NCBI RefSeq assembly: GCF_024437735.1
Contig: NZ_JANFQO010000018.1
Span: 42,825 to 106,824 of the forward strand
Reading direction: 5' to 3'
Origin: Tahibacter harae
Lineage (GTDB): Bacteria; Pseudomonadota; Gammaproteobacteria; Xanthomonadales; Rhodanobacteraceae
Length of the DNA: 64,000 bases
In this document: piece after piece, positions 40,901 through 49,631 of the stretch
How the letters are laid out: every line of letters starts with the position of its first letter
Numbering within the stretch: the stretch's first letter is position 1
Notes under the pieces: model-generated
Database searches by the model: none
The model's input: only the letters and a program-made list of their open reading frames with translations
What the model was told of the DNA's origin: nothing
Program-made: the position numbers and the translations under genes

Positions 40901-41671
40901 CTAGCCGCACTTGGAATAGCCGCAGTTCAGGCAGGTCGAACAGCCGTCCATAAGTACCATCGCCGCGGTATTGCACTTGTGGCACAAGGTCGCGCCGGGC
41001 GGGAAGGCGGCGGCGGACGTTTCCGCGGCGGATTCGGCCGGGGCGGCGCTGCGTTCCGGCGCCGCGGCTACTTCAGGCTTTTTTTTTGCGCCCTGCTCGT
41101 AGGCAGCGCGCTTTTCCGCGATCAGGGCACGCTGCTCGGGGCTGAGTTCCGGATCGTGCAGCAGGCCGATCAGCTTGAGGTGCTGTTCGATCACCGCGCC
41201 GAGTTCGGCCACGATGGACGGCATATAGACGCCGCCGGCCTTGAAATAGCCGCCGCGCGGGTCGAACACGGCCTTGAGTTCCTCGACCAGGAACGTGACG
41301 TCGCCGCCCTTGCGGAACACCGCCGACATGATGCGGGTCAGCGCCACGATCCACTGGAAGTGGTCCATGTTCTTGGAGTTGATGAAGATCTCGAACGGCC
41401 GGCGCGACTCGTGCGGCGTGCCCTGGTTGAGCACGATGTCGTTGATGGTCACGTACAGGGCGTGCTCGAACAGCGGCGACTTGATCTTGTAGGTGGCGCC
41501 GATCAGGGTGTCGGGACGCTCCACCTTCTCGTGCATCTGGATGACTTCGGCCAGCGGCGGCTCGGGCGGCGCGGCGGCGACCGGGGCCAGGCTGGTACTG
41601 ACCTGGGCTGCCTTCTCGTTGGGCTTCTCCACGCTGTAGCCCTTGATCTTCCCGCCAATCTTGATCGCCAT
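40901..41671 (-). CDS. nrdJb: C-terminal subunit of split class II (B12-dependent) ribonucleotide reductase, NrdJb-like
   Basis: A 256-residue protein matching the C-terminal part of long adenosylcobalamin-dependent ribonucleotide reductases, encoded separately as in Pseudomonas. It begins AIKIGGKIKGYSVEKP and includes FEHALYVTINDIVLN, then RRPFEIFINSKNMDHFQW. A low-complexity Ala/Glu stretch leads to a C-terminal zinc-ribbon-like Cys array (CHKCN ... CSTCLNCGYSKCG). That tail probably relays reducing equivalents to the active site. ATG 41671 is used; upstream in-frame sequence is low-complexity. Its partner nrdJa starts 3.3 kb upstream with a histone-like gene between. Confidence 0.87.
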   Translation of the reverse strand: MAIKIGGKIKGYSVEKPNEKAAQVSTSLAPVAAAPPEPPLAEVIQMHEKVERPDTLIGATYKIKSPLFEHALYVTINDIVLNQGTPHESRRPFEIFINSKNMDHFQWIVALTRIMSAVFRKGGDVTFLVEELKAVFDPRGGYFKAGGVYMPSIVAELGAVIEQHLKLIGLLHDPELSPEQRALIAEKRAAYEQGAKKKPEVAAAPERSAAPAESAAETSAAAFPPGATLCHKCNTAAMVLMDGCSTCLNCGYSKCG

Positions 41672-42220
41672 GATGCCGTTCCGCTGCAGGGCGCAGCAGG
41701 CTGCGCCGGGATGAACCAGAGGCGCAGCAGGCTGCGCCGCGACGTAGCGCGCCGCCGGGGCGGCGCCTTGCCGGTTGCCGTGTCCTGCCTGGCGCGGCGC
41801 CGTCCGCCGCAGCGGCTGACGGCCCGGCCGCGACGCGGACAAGGCGGCAAATCCGTGGCGACGCGGCCTGCAAGCGGGCGGCGGCGCCGTGTTCCGTCGC
41901 GGCCGTCACGCCGGCCGGGCGGAAAGGGTCTCCGCGCCGGCGTACCGACGCGGAGGGGAAACAAGGCTGTGGCGCGTTGCCGCGCGTGCTTGGCAGTGGG
42001 TCTTGCGTGATGTGAAGTCGCGGCCGCGGCGGCTTGCGCCGCGACAGGAACCGGTTCCGGCCGCCGCAGCTGCAGCCACCGGAAGCTTCCCGGCCGGAGA
42101 CTCGCTCCCGGCCGCACTTCGACACCGCCAGTCAACGCCGCGACGCAGCCTCGCCATCGCGACATCACTTCCGCCGGACTCCCCCTTTCCAGGGTTGGCC
42201 CCGGCGGAAGCCTGGGTCAC
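41672..42220 (-). other. 549-base gap between nrdJb and the histone-like gene
   Basis: Extremely GC-rich, with a direct repeat of GGCGCAGCAGGCTGCGCCG-type sequence near 41691 and 41712. No gene, no T-tract terminator and no B12-box arrangement was recognised. A long leader for nrdJb is possible. Confidence 0.4.
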
Positions 42221-42769
42221 TCAGCGCTTCTTGGCGCCTTTCTTCGCTGCGGCTTTCCTGGCCGGAGCTTTCTTCGCAGCCGCCTTCCTGGCCGGGGCCT
42301 TCTTGGCCGGCGCCTTCTTCACGGCAGCTTTCTTCGCCGCGGCCTTCTTCACCGCCGCCTTCTTGGCCGGCGCTTTCTTGGCAACGGCCTTCTTGCCAGC
42401 GGCCTTCTTGGCCGGCGCCTTCTTCGCCGCGGCCTTCCTGGCGACCTTGGCCACCGCCTTCTTCACCGCCGTCTTGGCACCGGCGGCCTTCTTGGCGGCT
42501 TTCTTCGCCGCCGGCTTGGCCTTGGTCACCGCCTTCCTGGCCTTGGCCACGACGCTCTTGACCTTCTTCTGCGCCGCGTCCTTGACGTCCTTGGCCTTCT
42601 TCACCACGGCCTTGGCGCGCTTGGTCACGGCTTCCTTGGCATCGGTCGCGGCCGCGCTGACGGTGGCGACGGCGGCTTCGGTCTTCTCGGCCACGGCTTC
42701 GCTCACGTTCTGCGCGGTTTCCTTGACCGTCTCCAGCGCATTGCTCAGTGTCTCACCTACGGTGTGCAT
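42221..42769 (-). CDS. Histone H1-like Ala/Lys/Pro-rich DNA-binding protein
   Basis: A 182-residue protein of the bacterial H1-like (Hc1/AlgP-type) class. Residues 1-60 form an acidic/basic amphipathic helix ([20 protein letters not shown]). The rest is a tail of [17 protein letters not shown] pentad-type repeats, nearly free of other residues. Such tails bind DNA non-specifically and vary in repeat number between strains. It lies between the two halves of the split ribonucleotide reductase on the same strand, 77 bases after nrdJa. GAGGGTTC lies upstream of ATG 42769. Confidence 0.88.
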   Translation of the reverse strand: MHTVGETLSNALETVKETAQNVSEAVAEKTEAAVATVSAAATDAKEAVTKRAKAVVKKAKDVKDAAQKKVKSVVAKARKAVTKAKPAAKKAAKKAAGAKTAVKKAVAKVARKAAAKKAPAKKAAGKKAVAKKAPAKKAAVKKAAAKKAAVKKAPAKKAPARKAAAKKAPARKAAAKKGAKKR

Positions 42770-42846
42770 AGAACCCTCCAGCTCCTCGTTCGGGTTGGTC
42801 AGTTGGTTGGTGTTGCGGAGTGGACATTACTCCATTCCGGCGCCAC

Positions 42847-44994
42847 TCAAAACTTGCCGTAGTAACCCTCTTTGAGCGCATCGAAAAGATTGGCGGCCGT
42901 GTGGGTCTCGCCGTCGTATTCGATCTCCTCGTTTCCCTTCACCTCGACCACGCTGCCGTCTTCCAGCTCGAAGCGGTAGATGGTGTTTTCCAGGTCGGCC
43001 TCCTTGACCAGGACCCCCTGGAACGCGGCCGGGTTGAAGCGGAAGGTGGTGCAGCCCTTGAGCCCCTGGGCATGCGCGTAGGTGTAGATGTTCTTGAAGT
43101 CTTCGTAGGGGTAATCGGTGGGCACGTTGGCGGTCTTGGAGATCGACGAGTCGATCCACTTCTGCGCCGCGGCCTGGATATCGACGTGTTCGGTCGGGCG
43201 TATGTCGTCGGCCGCGACGAAGTAGTCGGGCAGCTTTTCCTCGGCCTTGTCCGAGAACGGCATGGCCCTGGCGTTGATCAGCTCGCGATAAGCCAGCAGC
43301 TCGTAGCTGAACACCTCGACCTTTTCCTTGGTCTTCTTGCCCTCGCGGATCACATTGCGCGAATAGTGGTGGGCGAAGGACGGCTCGATGCCGTTGGAGG
43401 CGTTGTTGGCCAGCGACAGCGAGATCGTGCCGGTGGGCGCGATCGAAGTATGGTGGGTAAAGCGCGAACCGTGCTCGGCCAGGGCATTGACCAGCTCCGG
43501 CGCGGCCTCGGCCACGCGCTGCATATAGCGGCTGTAGCGGGCGTGCAGCACGCGGCCGGGAATGCGGTCGCCCGCCTTCCAGCCGTCGCGCTCCATCTCC
43601 GGACGCCGCCGCAGCATGGCCGCGGTGACCTCGAACTCCTGCGCCAGCAGCGGCGCCGGGCCTTTCTCCTGCGCCAGCGCCAGGCCGACTTCCCAGCCGG
43701 CCAGGGCCATCTCGCGGCTGACCTGCTCGGTGAAGGCGCAGGCCTCCTTGGAGCCGTAGCGCAGCTTGAGCAGGGTCAGGGTCGAACCCAGGCCCAGATA
43801 GCCCATGCCGTGGCGGCGCTTGGACAGGATCTCCTCGCGCTGCTGTTCCAGCGGCAGGCCGTTGATCTCGACCACGTTGTCGAGCATGCGCGTGAACACG
43901 CGCACGACTTCGCGGTATTCCTCCCAGTCGAAACGCGCCTTGGGTCCGAACGGATCGCGCACGAACATGGTCAAGTTGACCGAGCCGAGCAGGCAGCTGC
44001 CGTAGGGAGGGAGTGGCTGTTCGCCGCAAGGATTGGTCGCGCGGATGTTCTCGCACCACCAGTTGTTGTTCATCTCGTTGACGCGGTCGATCAGGATGAA
44101 GCCCGGCTCGGCGTAGTCGTACGTCGAGACCATGATCATGTCCCACAGATGGCGCGCCTTGATCTGGCCATAGATCTTGCAGGCGACCAGGCCGTCGTCG
44201 CGCACCACGTAGTTCGTCGCCAGCGGCCAGTCGCGCCAGACCACCTTGGCCGGGTCGGCCAGGTCGATCTCGTCGGCTTCCTTGAGGCTGATGGGGAATA
44301 CCAGCGGCCAGTCGCCGTCGCCGTGCACAGCCTTCATGAAATCGTCGGTGATGAGCAGGCTCAGGTTGAACTGGCGAAGACGGCCGTCTTCGCGCTTGGC
44401 GCGGATGAAGTCCTTCACGTCGGGGTGGCTGACGTCGAAGGTGCCCATCTGCGCGCCGCGGCGGCCGCCGGCCGACGACACCGTGAAACACATCTTGTCG
44501 TAGATGTCCATGAAGGACATCGGGCCCGAGGTATACGCACCGGCGCCCGAGACATACGCGCCGCGCGGCCGCAGGGTGGAGAATTCGTAGCCGATGCCGC
44601 AGCCGGCCTTCAGCGTGAGGCCGGCCTCGTGCACTTTCTGCAGAATGCCGTCCATCGAATCCTCGATGGTGCCCGACACGGTGCAGTTGATGGTCGAGGT
44701 CGCCGGCTTGTGTTCCAGCGCACCGGCATTGGAGGTGATGCGGCCGGCCGGGATCGCGCCGCGGCGCAGCGCCCAGAGAAAGCGTTCGTTCCAGTAGTGC
44801 TGCTTTTCCGGCGTGGTCTCGACTTCGGCCAGGGCCTTGGCGATGCGCTGGTAGCTGTGGTCTATGGACAGATCCACCGGCTCGCCCTGCTTGGTCCGGA
44901 GGCGGTATTTCTTGTCCCAGATATCCTGCGATGCCGGTTGCAGGGGGATGCTCACCGCGCCGCGCGCGAGGTCTTCAAGGCGCACCGTACTCAT
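42847..44994 (-). CDS. nrdJa: Catalytic subunit of split class II (adenosylcobalamin-dependent) ribonucleotide reductase, NrdJa-like
   Basis: A 715-residue enzyme that reduces ribonucleotides to deoxyribonucleotides with a B12-derived radical, independent of oxygen. The substrate-reducing Cys104 is in TINCTVSGT. The active-site Asn-Cys-Glu set is in [15 protein letters not shown] near 345. [23 protein letters not shown] and [10 protein letters not shown] are family blocks. It ends in [15 protein letters not shown] sequence without the reducing Cys tail, which is on NrdJb. No B12 riboswitch was recognised upstream. A palindrome at 45229-45244 resembles an NrdR box. Confidence 0.92.
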   Translation of the reverse strand: MSTVRLEDLARGAVSIPLQPASQDIWDKKYRLRTKQGEPVDLSIDHSYQRIAKALAEVETTPEKQHYWNERFLWALRRGAIPAGRITSNAGALEHKPATSTINCTVSGTIEDSMDGILQKVHEAGLTLKAGCGIGYEFSTLRPRGAYVSGAGAYTSGPMSFMDIYDKMCFTVSSAGGRRGAQMGTFDVSHPDVKDFIRAKREDGRLRQFNLSLLITDDFMKAVHGDGDWPLVFPISLKEADEIDLADPAKVVWRDWPLATNYVVRDDGLVACKIYGQIKARHLWDMIMVSTYDYAEPGFILIDRVNEMNNNWWCENIRATNPCGEQPLPPYGSCLLGSVNLTMFVRDPFGPKARFDWEEYREVVRVFTRMLDNVVEINGLPLEQQREEILSKRRHGMGYLGLGSTLTLLKLRYGSKEACAFTEQVSREMALAGWEVGLALAQEKGPAPLLAQEFEVTAAMLRRRPEMERDGWKAGDRIPGRVLHARYSRYMQRVAEAAPELVNALAEHGSRFTHHTSIAPTGTISLSLANNASNGIEPSFAHHYSRNVIREGKKTKEKVEVFSYELLAYRELINARAMPFSDKAEEKLPDYFVAADDIRPTEHVDIQAAAQKWIDSSISKTANVPTDYPYEDFKNIYTYAHAQGLKGCTTFRFNPAAFQGVLVKEADLENTIYRFELEDGSVVEVKGNEEIEYDGETHTAANLFDALKEGYYGKF

Positions 44995-45196
44995 CAGCTC
45001 TCGTCCTCTCCCGAGTCCTTTTTGCCGGTCCGAATCATGGGTTCGGTCTGGACGCCCGCCAGCGCCGGCCAGCGGGCCGCCGCCAGACGGACCACTGCGC
45101 GCGGTCGCGACGGCATTTGCCGTGCGCCGCTGCCTGACGCGGTATCACGCTGCTGCCGCGCGGCATGCCCACCGCTACGGCCCGTGCCTGGCTGAC

Positions 45197-45244
45197 CCCA
45201 ATTACTGGGGCTACCCCCCGGTGACCAGGCACAACATGTTGTGA
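45197..45244. promoter_or_regulatory. Candidate NrdR-type operator upstream of nrdJa
   Basis: GCACAACATGTTGTGA (45229-45244, a perfect 14-bp core palindrome) matches the NrdR consensus ACACWATATATWGTGT at 12 of 16 positions. Exactly 32 bases away, a weaker palindrome CCCCAATTACTGGGG sits at 45197-45211. NrdR typically binds two boxes about three helical turns apart. The site is about 235 bases upstream of nrdJa and 293 bases upstream of degQ. The gap 44995-45536 otherwise holds repeat DNA. Confidence 0.4.
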
Positions 45245-45349
45245 TTGCGAGCGGCGGCAACCCTACGCCCCGCATTCCATGGTGTCAATGCGGCAAATCA
45301 CGGATTGCGCGTTCGGCGACAAGATGTTTGCAGTTGATTGCACGTGGCG

Positions 45350-45480
45350 ATTCGGGATTGGAGATCCGGGATTCGCAAAGGCGAAGCGGATACTCGGCAG
45401 GCTGGCAAGCCGCAGCCAGTCATTGCCCTACGAATCCCGAATCCCGAATTACCGAATGAATCACCAATCCCGGCAAAGCC
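45350..45480. repeat. Facing GGGATTCG / CGAATCCC repeat clusters upstream of degQ
   Basis: GATTCGGGATTGG and ATCCGGGATTCGCAAAG on the left face CGAATCCCGAATCCCGAA and CCAATCCCGG on the right. This mirrors the arrangement between alkA and ogt. The in-frame extension of degQ through it is an artefact. Confidence 0.7.
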
Positions 45481-45536
45481 GGAAACCTGCAGCCTCAACC
45501 GGTGTCCATGTCGCGAATCTTTATACGGGAGTCCTC

Positions 45537-46925
45537 ATGTCATCGTTCACCCGCACCTTGCTCGCCACCGCATTCGCCCTCGGCCTGGGCGCTGCCGCCG
45601 GCGTTTCGCTGACCCAGCACGCGGCCAATGCCGCGCTGCCGCCGGTGGTGGACGGCCAGGCCCTGCCCTCGCTGGCGCCGATGATCGAACGCATTACGCC
45701 GGCGGTGGTGAATATCTCGTCCAGGACCCATACGCGGGTGCGCGATCCTTTCCTCGACGATCCCGTCTTCCGCCGCTTCTTCGGCGTGCCCAACATGCCG
45801 CGCGAACGGGTGGAGCAGTCGCTGGGCTCGGGCGTGATCGTCGATGCGGGCAAGGGCTATGTCCTGACGAATAACCACGTCGTACAGGGCGCCGACGACA
45901 TCAGCGTCACGCTCGCAGACGGCCGCACGCTCAAGGCCAAGCTGGTCGGCACCGATCCCGACACCGACGTGGCGGTGATCCAGATACCAGCCGAGAACCT
46001 CAAGGCCGTGACCCTGGCCGATTCCACCCGCCTGCGCGTGGGCGACTTCGTCGTCGCCATAGGCAATCCCTTCGGCCTGAACCAGACCGTGACCTCGGGC
46101 ATCGTCTCGGCGCTGGGCCGCTCCGGCCTGCGCGGGCTGGGCTACCAGAACTTCATCCAGACCGATGCTTCGATCAACCCGGGCAATTCCGGCGGCGCAC
46201 TGGTCAATCTCAACGGCGAGCTGGTCGGCATCAACACCGCCATCTTCTCACCTTCCGGCGGCAACGTCGGCATCGGCTTCGCCATTCCCTCGACCCTGGC
46301 CGGCGACGTGATGCAGCAGCTGATCAAGACCGGCACGGTCAAGCGCGGCTCGCTGGGCATAGAGGCGCAGAGCATCACCCCCGACATCGCCCAGATGCTG
46401 GGCGTGCCCGCCGGCAGGGGCACGGTGATCACGCATGTACAGGCTGATTCGGTGGCCGAGAACGCCGGCCTGCATACCGGTGATGTGATCGTCAGCCTCA
46501 ACGGCAAGCCGGTGAACAGCGAACAGGAACTGCACAACGCCGAGGGCCTGCTGCCCATCGGCAGCGAAGTCGAACTCAAACTGCTGCGCGACGGCCGCGA
46601 GATCACCACCAAGGCCCAGCTGACCGTGCGCGAATCCGCCACCGCCGTAGGCCAGAACCTGGACCCGCGCCTGGGCGGCGCGCAGTTCGCCGAACTGGGC
46701 GAACGCCAGCGCCAGCGCGGCCTGCGCGGCGTGCTGATCAGCCAGGTCGGCGAAGGCAGCCGCGCCGAGAGCAACGGCCTGCGCAATGGCGACGTAGTGG
46801 TCGCGGTGAACCAGGTCGATATCCGCAACGTGGAAGACCTGAAAGCCGTCGCCAAGCGCCAGTCGCGCCAGTTGCTGCTGACCGTGGTGCGCGGACAGAG
46901 TGCGTTTTTTGTACTTTGCGAGTGA
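45537..46925 (+). CDS. degQ: Periplasmic serine endoprotease DegQ/DegP family
   Basis: A 462-residue HtrA protease/chaperone for envelope protein quality control. The signal peptide ends near HAANA/ALPP. The trypsin-like triad is His114 (LTNNHVVQGAD), Asp144 (DPDTDVAVIQI) and Ser218 (NPGNSGGALVN). Two PDZ domains follow (about 275-365 and 375-460), with ITPDIAQMLGVPAGRGTVI and RGVLISQVGEGSRAESNGL. The LA loop is short (PFLDDPVFRRFFG), favouring DegQ over DegP. ATG 45537 follows GGGAG; upstream in-frame residues lie in repeat DNA. Confidence 0.92.
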   Translation: MSSFTRTLLATAFALGLGAAAGVSLTQHAANAALPPVVDGQALPSLAPMIERITPAVVNISSRTHTRVRDPFLDDPVFRRFFGVPNMPRERVEQSLGSGVIVDAGKGYVLTNNHVVQGADDISVTLADGRTLKAKLVGTDPDTDVAVIQIPAENLKAVTLADSTRLRVGDFVVAIGNPFGLNQTVTSGIVSALGRSGLRGLGYQNFIQTDASINPGNSGGALVNLNGELVGINTAIFSPSGGNVGIGFAIPSTLAGDVMQQLIKTGTVKRGSLGIEAQSITPDIAQMLGVPAGRGTVITHVQADSVAENAGLHTGDVIVSLNGKPVNSEQELHNAEGLLPIGSEVELKLLRDGREITTKAQLTVRESATAVGQNLDPRLGGAQFAELGERQRQRGLRGVLISQVGEGSRAESNGLRNGDVVVAVNQVDIRNVEDLKAVAKRQSRQLLLTVVRGQSAFFVLCE

Positions 46926-46932
46926 GTCTGCG

Positions 46933-46972
46933 GTTCGGAATTCGGAATTCGGAATTCGGGATTCGGGATTCG
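46933..46972. repeat. GGAATTC/GGGATTC tandem repeat after degQ
   Basis: Three GGAATTC heptamers pass into two GGGATTC heptamers, starting eight bases past the degQ stop codon. It is the most regular copy of the dispersed repeat and shows its 7-base period. Confidence 0.75.
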
Positions 46973-47048
46973 CAGGGAGTGCGCGGCGGAAGCCGAGGTC
47001 TTCGGCAAGTGAAATTTGCCGGATTTCTTCGAGAAAAAGCGGGAAGCT

Positions 47049-47080
47049 CCCTCTCCCCCAAGCTCGCTTGGGGGAGAGGG
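47049..47080. repeat. CCCTCTCCC...GGGAGAGGG inverted repeat (REP-like)
   Basis: CCCTCTCCCCCAAGC (47049-47063) and GCTTGGGGGAGAGGG (47066-47080) are exact complements around a 2-base loop. I recall this palindrome type as common in intergenic DNA of Xanthomonadales and Pseudomonas. It could form a very stable hairpin downstream of degQ. Confidence 0.7.
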
Positions 47081-47582
47081 CTCAGCGGTGAGGATTCGCG
47101 AGCGCAGCGGCAATCGCGGCCGGAACAAGATGGGGTGGTCTATTGGACCGTTTCAGTTTGCTTCGCCAACCTGGGCTGCGAACTCGGTACTGGAACCTCG
47201 CCCAGCACAACCTTGGAGCGCACGCGAGCAGACTGGAACGCCCCAAGCCTCACGCTGGACGAACGTCTCGCGGCCAAGTACGCCAAGGTAGCCAGGCCGG
47301 GAAGCGCAAGGCAATGAGCGAGTGCGCGGCGCGCTGTCTTCGTGTCCGGCGCCGTTGCGGCGCGTCCGCCGCGGGCGGCGCCCTGACCGGGCAACCTGGC
47401 CTCCAATTGTCCGCCCTTCCAATCCCACTCATCCCACTCGCTCATCCCATCGCGTTCGTCCCCTCCCGTTCATCCCGGCGCCAATTCCGTGACCCTGGTC
47501 AAGCCGCCGGGACCCGGTCATCCAACGTCCGCAACCCCCGTGGTATCGTGGCGCGGTTCAGCAACTTGTCAGGCTTTCTCCC
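47081..47582. other. Intergenic region without a recognised gene
   Basis: Contains a C-rich stretch with repeated CATCCCAT/TCATCCC near 47427-47476. Several short open frames are present with no start signals or recognisable domains. The next gene starts at a GTG without a strong RBS. Confidence 0.45.
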
Positions 47583-48881
47583 GTGATCAATCCGCGCCTA
47601 GTCCGCCGCGCCCTGCCGCGCGCCCTGTTCCTGCTTTCCTCCGTTGCCGCCGTCTGCGCACTCGCGCCGCTGCAGGCCGCCGAGCCGACCGCCGCGGCCA
47701 AGCCGGCGGCAGCGGCGACGGCAAAACCGGCGGAAGCCAAGCCGGCGGCAACCGCCGCGGCAAAGCCGGCCGAAGCCAAGCCGGCGGCCGCCAAACCCGC
47801 CGCGGCCAAGCCCGCAACCGCTGCAGCCAAGCCCGCCGCCGGCGCGACCGCCAAGCCTGGCCCGGTCAGCGCCACCCTGATCTGGCGCGGCGACATCGCC
47901 AGCGCCCGCGGTCTGATGAACGACCTTTCCAAGCAGTACGAGAAGGAAAAGAAGGTCCGCATCCAGCTCAACCCCTTCAGTACCATCTCCGGCATCGACG
48001 CGGTGATCCAGGGCACGGCGGATTTCGCCGGCAGCCTGCGCCCCGGCCACGGCAAGCGCGCCGAGGAAGCCGGCCTGGTCTTCGTGCCGGTGGCCTGGGA
48101 CGGCCTGGTCATGATCACCTCGCGCGCCAACGCGGTCTCCAACATCAGCATCAAGGACATCTGGCGCGTCTATTACGGCCGCGCCGATAACTGGAAGCTG
48201 CTGGGCGGCGCCGACAAGGCCATCAACATGTACGCCGTGGCCGGCCCGCTGGACGGCGTCGAATACGCGCTGCGCGCGATGATCTTCAAGAACGGCGACC
48301 AGCGCGTGGCCGTGCCGCGCCTGTACCTCAATACCGCCAAGCTGGAGGAAGGCGTCACCCTGGACCCGGCCGCGCTCGCGGTCAGCACCCTGTCCAACGC
48401 CGCCGGCAATCCCAAGCTGAAATTGCTCAATGTGGAAGGTGTGATTCCTTCCACCGCCAGCGTGCGCGACGGCAGCTATCCGCTGTACACGCCGGTCTAC
48501 GTGGCCCTGCGCGAGGACGGCAAGAATGCCGCCGCGGTGAAGGACTTCATCGCCTGGCTGGATACGCCCTCGGCCAAGGCCGCCCTGCTCAAGCGCCAGC
48601 TGCTGCCGTATTCCGACGGCCTGACCTTGAAGGACAACGATGCCACCCGCCTGGCCATGATCGAGTCCAAGGTCAACGAAACGCCGCTGGCCGCGCCGGC
48701 CGCCACCGCCGCCGCGCTGGGCCGCGTCGCGCCGACCTCGACCCTGACCCAGGCCGCCAAGGAAGAAGCCGTCGAATCGCGCAGCAAGAAGGCCGCGTCG
48801 AAGAAGGCGGAAAAGGCCGAGAAGGCCGAAAAAGCCAAGGCCGCCGCCGACAGCAGCGCCAAGGAAACCGGCGGCAGCTGA
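47583..48881 (+). CDS. PstS-like substrate-binding protein with Ala/Lys/Pro-rich flanks
   Basis: A 432-residue exported protein. A signal peptide (cleavage near LQAA/EPTA) is followed by a 60-residue AKPAA-type repeat. A type-2 periplasmic-binding fold spans about 98-350 (TISGIDAVIQGTADFAGS, then GLVMITSRANAVSNISIKD with the IKDIWRVYYG motif of PstS-like proteins). The C-terminus is a charged KKAEKAEKAEKAKAA tail. No phosphate-transport genes are adjacent, so phosphate is only one possible ligand. Its flanks resemble histone-H1-like repeats. It starts with GTG at 47583. Confidence 0.78.
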   Translation: MINPRLVRRALPRALFLLSSVAAVCALAPLQAAEPTAAAKPAAAATAKPAEAKPAATAAAKPAEAKPAAAKPAAAKPATAAAKPAAGATAKPGPVSATLIWRGDIASARGLMNDLSKQYEKEKKVRIQLNPFSTISGIDAVIQGTADFAGSLRPGHGKRAEEAGLVFVPVAWDGLVMITSRANAVSNISIKDIWRVYYGRADNWKLLGGADKAINMYAVAGPLDGVEYALRAMIFKNGDQRVAVPRLYLNTAKLEEGVTLDPAALAVSTLSNAAGNPKLKLLNVEGVIPSTASVRDGSYPLYTPVYVALREDGKNAAAVKDFIAWLDTPSAKAALLKRQLLPYSDGLTLKDNDATRLAMIESKVNETPLAAPAATAAALGRVAPTSTLTQAAKEEAVESRSKKAASKKAEKAEKAEKAKAAADSSAKETGGS

Positions 48882-48888
48882 GTCGCGC

Positions 48889-49581
48889 ATGCAGATCAAG
48901 GCGATCAGCCTGGACCTGGACGACACGCTGTGGCCGATCGCGCCCATCGTGCTGCGCGCCGAACAGCGCCTGCACGATTGGCTGGAGCAGCACTGTCCGG
49001 CCGTGGCCCAGGCCTATCCGGTCGCGCAGATGCGCCTGCTGCGCGACCGCATCGCGCTGGAAAACCCGCACCTGGCGCATGATTTCACCGCCCAGCGCAA
49101 GCTTTGCCTGGGCGCGGCACTGAACCCGCACGGCTACGGCGAGGACATGGTCGAGGCCGCATTCGACGCCTTCTACGCCGCACGCAACGAAGTCGAACTC
49201 TACGCCGACGCCCTGCCCGCGCTGCAGCGCCTGTCCGCGCGCGTACCGCTGATCAGCCTGTCCAACGGCAATGCCGACCTCGGCCGCATAGGCCTGCGCC
49301 ACCTGTTCGCCGACTGCGTCACCGCGCGCGAGTTCGGCCAGGCCAAGCCGGCGCCGGAAATCTTCCTCGAAGCCTGCCGCCGGCTGGATCTGGCCCCCGC
49401 CAGCGTGCTTCACGTCGGCGACGATCCGCTGCTGGATGTACACGGCGCCCGCACTGCCGGCCTGCCCTGCGCCTGGCTCAACCGCCACGGCACGGCCTGG
49501 CAGCAGGCCCAGCGGCCCGATCTCGAATTCGTCGACCTGACCGAACTGGCCGACTGGCTGGACTACAAGCTCGCCGCCTGA
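48889..49581 (+). CDS. HAD-superfamily phosphatase (YigB-like)
   Basis: A 230-residue HAD hydrolase. Motif I is SLDLDDTLW, motif II is in PLISLSNGNADLG, motif III is the Lys in FGQAKPAPEIFLEA and motif IV is HVGDDPLLDVHGARTAG. The helical cap between motifs I and II fits class I. The closest match I recognise is YigB, an FMN/5-amino-6-ribitylaminouracil phosphatase of riboflavin synthesis. The assignment is by general pattern only. It lies seven bases after the PstS-like gene. Confidence 0.82.
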   Translation: MQIKAISLDLDDTLWPIAPIVLRAEQRLHDWLEQHCPAVAQAYPVAQMRLLRDRIALENPHLAHDFTAQRKLCLGAALNPHGYGEDMVEAAFDAFYAARNEVELYADALPALQRLSARVPLISLSNGNADLGRIGLRHLFADCVTAREFGQAKPAPEIFLEACRRLDLAPASVLHVGDDPLLDVHGARTAGLPCAWLNRHGTAWQQAQRPDLEFVDLTELADWLDYKLAA

Positions 49582-49631
49582 ACTGCCGCGCATGAGCTGA
49601 CCGGCCGCCCCTGACACCTGATCAGCCAGGC

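Noticed and set aside
44995..45536. Cobalamin riboswitch upstream of nrdJa
   Set aside because: I looked for a B12 box and the surrounding conserved segments on the minus strand and found no convincing arrangement. The CCCACTGCC near 42000 upstream of nrdJb is also isolated.
45490..45536. Sigma-E-type promoter before degQ (GGAAAC then TGTCCA)
   Set aside because: The -35-like element is acceptable but the -10 does not match the expected TCTGA/GTCAA pattern. The evidence is too weak.
47016..47291. Small open frame (MPDFFEKKREAPSPPSS...) downstream of degQ
   Set aside because: It is a translation of the CCCTCTCCC...GGGAGAGGG palindrome and flanking repeat DNA, without an RBS or a family match.
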